Origin: an uncultured Collinsella sp.
Lineage (GTDB): Bacteria > Actinomycetota > Coriobacteriia > Coriobacteriales > Coriobacteriaceae
Assembly (NCBI GenBank): GCA_937934355.1
Contig: CALGZY010000191.1
Location: 1-6,064, forward strand
Length of the DNA: 6,064 nt
Direction: 5' to 3'
This document shows, piece by piece, positions 5,562-6,064 of this stretch. The position numbers and the translations under genes are program-made. The stretch's first letter is position 1, and the number at the start of each line of letters is the position of its first letter. The notes under the pieces were generated by a model that worked only from the letters and a program-made list of their open reading frames with translations, was not told where the DNA came from and did no database searches.

Positions 5562-5686
5562 CGCATGAAAAGACCTTTTGTAAGTTCTTTTCCGTTGGCA
5601 TCCTTCCTATTAGGCCCTTTGGACGACTGGAAGGAGCAAATCACGATCAGAATCGCAAGCTGGACGCGATTCTTCGCGACCGCAAA

Positions 5687-5875
5687 TTATGAGTCGTAGG
5701 ATGGCCTGTTGATTCCACTCAGGATCTCGCTCTTTGCAATCTCATCCTGTCGAACGTCAAGCGCCGCCTCCATCTCGCTAGGCGTCTCGGCCTGATCGGC
5801 AACCGATGGAGCGTCCGTGTCTAAAGGCCACGGGAGGCCACGGCCTTTTTGCGGTTTGTAGCTACTTGTACTCAT
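5687..5875 (-). CDS. Small hypothetical protein (62 residues) with strong ribosome binding site
   Basis: ATG 5875 is preceded by GGAGGA with a 7-base spacer, the best Shine-Dalgarno in the window, which makes translation credible. The product begins MSTSSYKPQKGRGLPWPLDT and is hydrophilic and acidic in its second half (ETPSEMEAALDVRQDEIAKS). It has no signal peptide, membrane helix or Cys/His metal motif. I do not recognise the family; its size and charge would fit an antitoxin or a small accessory protein of a mobile element, but nothing specific shows this. A possible -10 box TATTAT lies at 5930-5925 on the minus strand. The same frame continues after TAA 5689-5687 for another 70 sense codons, so it could be the N-terminus of an interrupted longer gene. 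Confidence 0.55.
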   Translation of the reverse strand: MSTSSYKPQKGRGLPWPLDTDAPSVADQAETPSEMEAALDVRQDEIAKSEILSGINRPSYDS

Positions 5876-6011
5876 GTTGATTCCTCCGGTGCGAGGCTAT
5901 CCAACCCAATTGCCGACTGTGCCCATAATATGGTTGATTTCCGATCTCAGCCGAACACATTGAGCGGATAAGCCGTTCCCGCAGTTAGCCGAACGCCCCC
6001 GAGGCCCCATT
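5876..6011. other. Short intergenic stretch between the small ORF and the IS end
   Basis: It contains the ribosome binding site and a possible promoter of the minus-strand small gene. The octamer AGCCGAAC occurs twice (5949-5956 and 5987-5994). No gene is evident. Confidence 0.4.
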
Positions 6012-6064
6012 TGAACTGCACCCCAAAACTTGGACGGCTTAAATAAGAACTACGCCGCAAGGGA
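6012..6064 (+). mobile_element. Terminal inverted repeat of an IS3-family insertion sequence (partial)
   Basis: TGAACTGCACCCCAAAACTT (from 6012), continuing GGACGG, matches the recognisable end of many IS3-family (IS150-like) elements: TG start, CTGCACCCCAAAA core, then TTGGAC. Read inward the element runs to the right and leaves the window after 53 bases. The closing bases GCAAGGGA could be the ribosome binding site of orfA, which would make this the left end. No transposase codons are visible. Identification is by motif memory only. Confidence 0.6.

Noticed and set aside
5620..5630. An 11-base match (TCCAGTCGTCC, minus strand) to the 3' part of the tRNA-Pro gene, as a possible att site.
   Set aside because: It is in inverted orientation, too short, and lacks the flanking T-arm and CCA bases expected of an attachment duplicate. 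It is probably chance.

Overview
The window reads as chromosomal DNA from a GC-moderate, gut-type actinobacterium. Class Coriobacteriia, something like Collinsella, is my best guess. That placement is inference: it rests on the pairing of class III signal peptide pilins with BspA-like and DUF6273 ectodomains, on the codon style and on the DUF1648 membrane protein. No rRNA or other definitive marker is present.

Layout. (1) 1-1044 is housekeeping: the 3' part of coaBC (coenzyme A synthesis), then a tRNA-Pro(GGG) with its own promoter and a clean intrinsic terminator. (2) 1045-1468 has no convincing gene but carries several inverted repeats. (3) 1469-3718 is a minus-strand surface-protein locus. 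The upstream gene (2669-3631) is an intact prepilin-like protein with a BspA/DUF285 leucine-rich ectodomain. The downstream gene (1522-2523) has almost the same N-terminal signal module but a DUF6273 ectodomain, and it is broken by frame changes. A promoter with an adjacent 17-bp palindrome precedes the pair and a strong minus-strand terminator follows it. (4) 3745-4446 is a divergent gene for a six-helix DUF1648 membrane protein. (5) 4447-6011 is poorly coding accessory DNA: a GC-rich, frame-broken coding remnant (4946-5561) and a small minus-strand ORF with a very good ribosome binding site (5687-5875). (6) From 6012 the sequence looks like the terminal inverted repeat of an IS3-family element that continues past the window.

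The most interesting part is the tandem surface-protein locus. Two cell-surface proteins share a duplicated secretion/anchor module and carry different ectodomains. Each has a homopolymeric G tract just after the start codon, where a one-base length change would switch the reading frame. In the downstream copy, removing one G would connect the best-placed ATG to the signal peptide frame. The DUF6273 protein also ends in a Tyr/Asn/Ser/Asp-rich stretch after a WW motif, resembling the variable region of proteins diversified by retroelements. Phase variation and hypervariation are hypotheses; no reverse transcriptase or template repeat is visible here.
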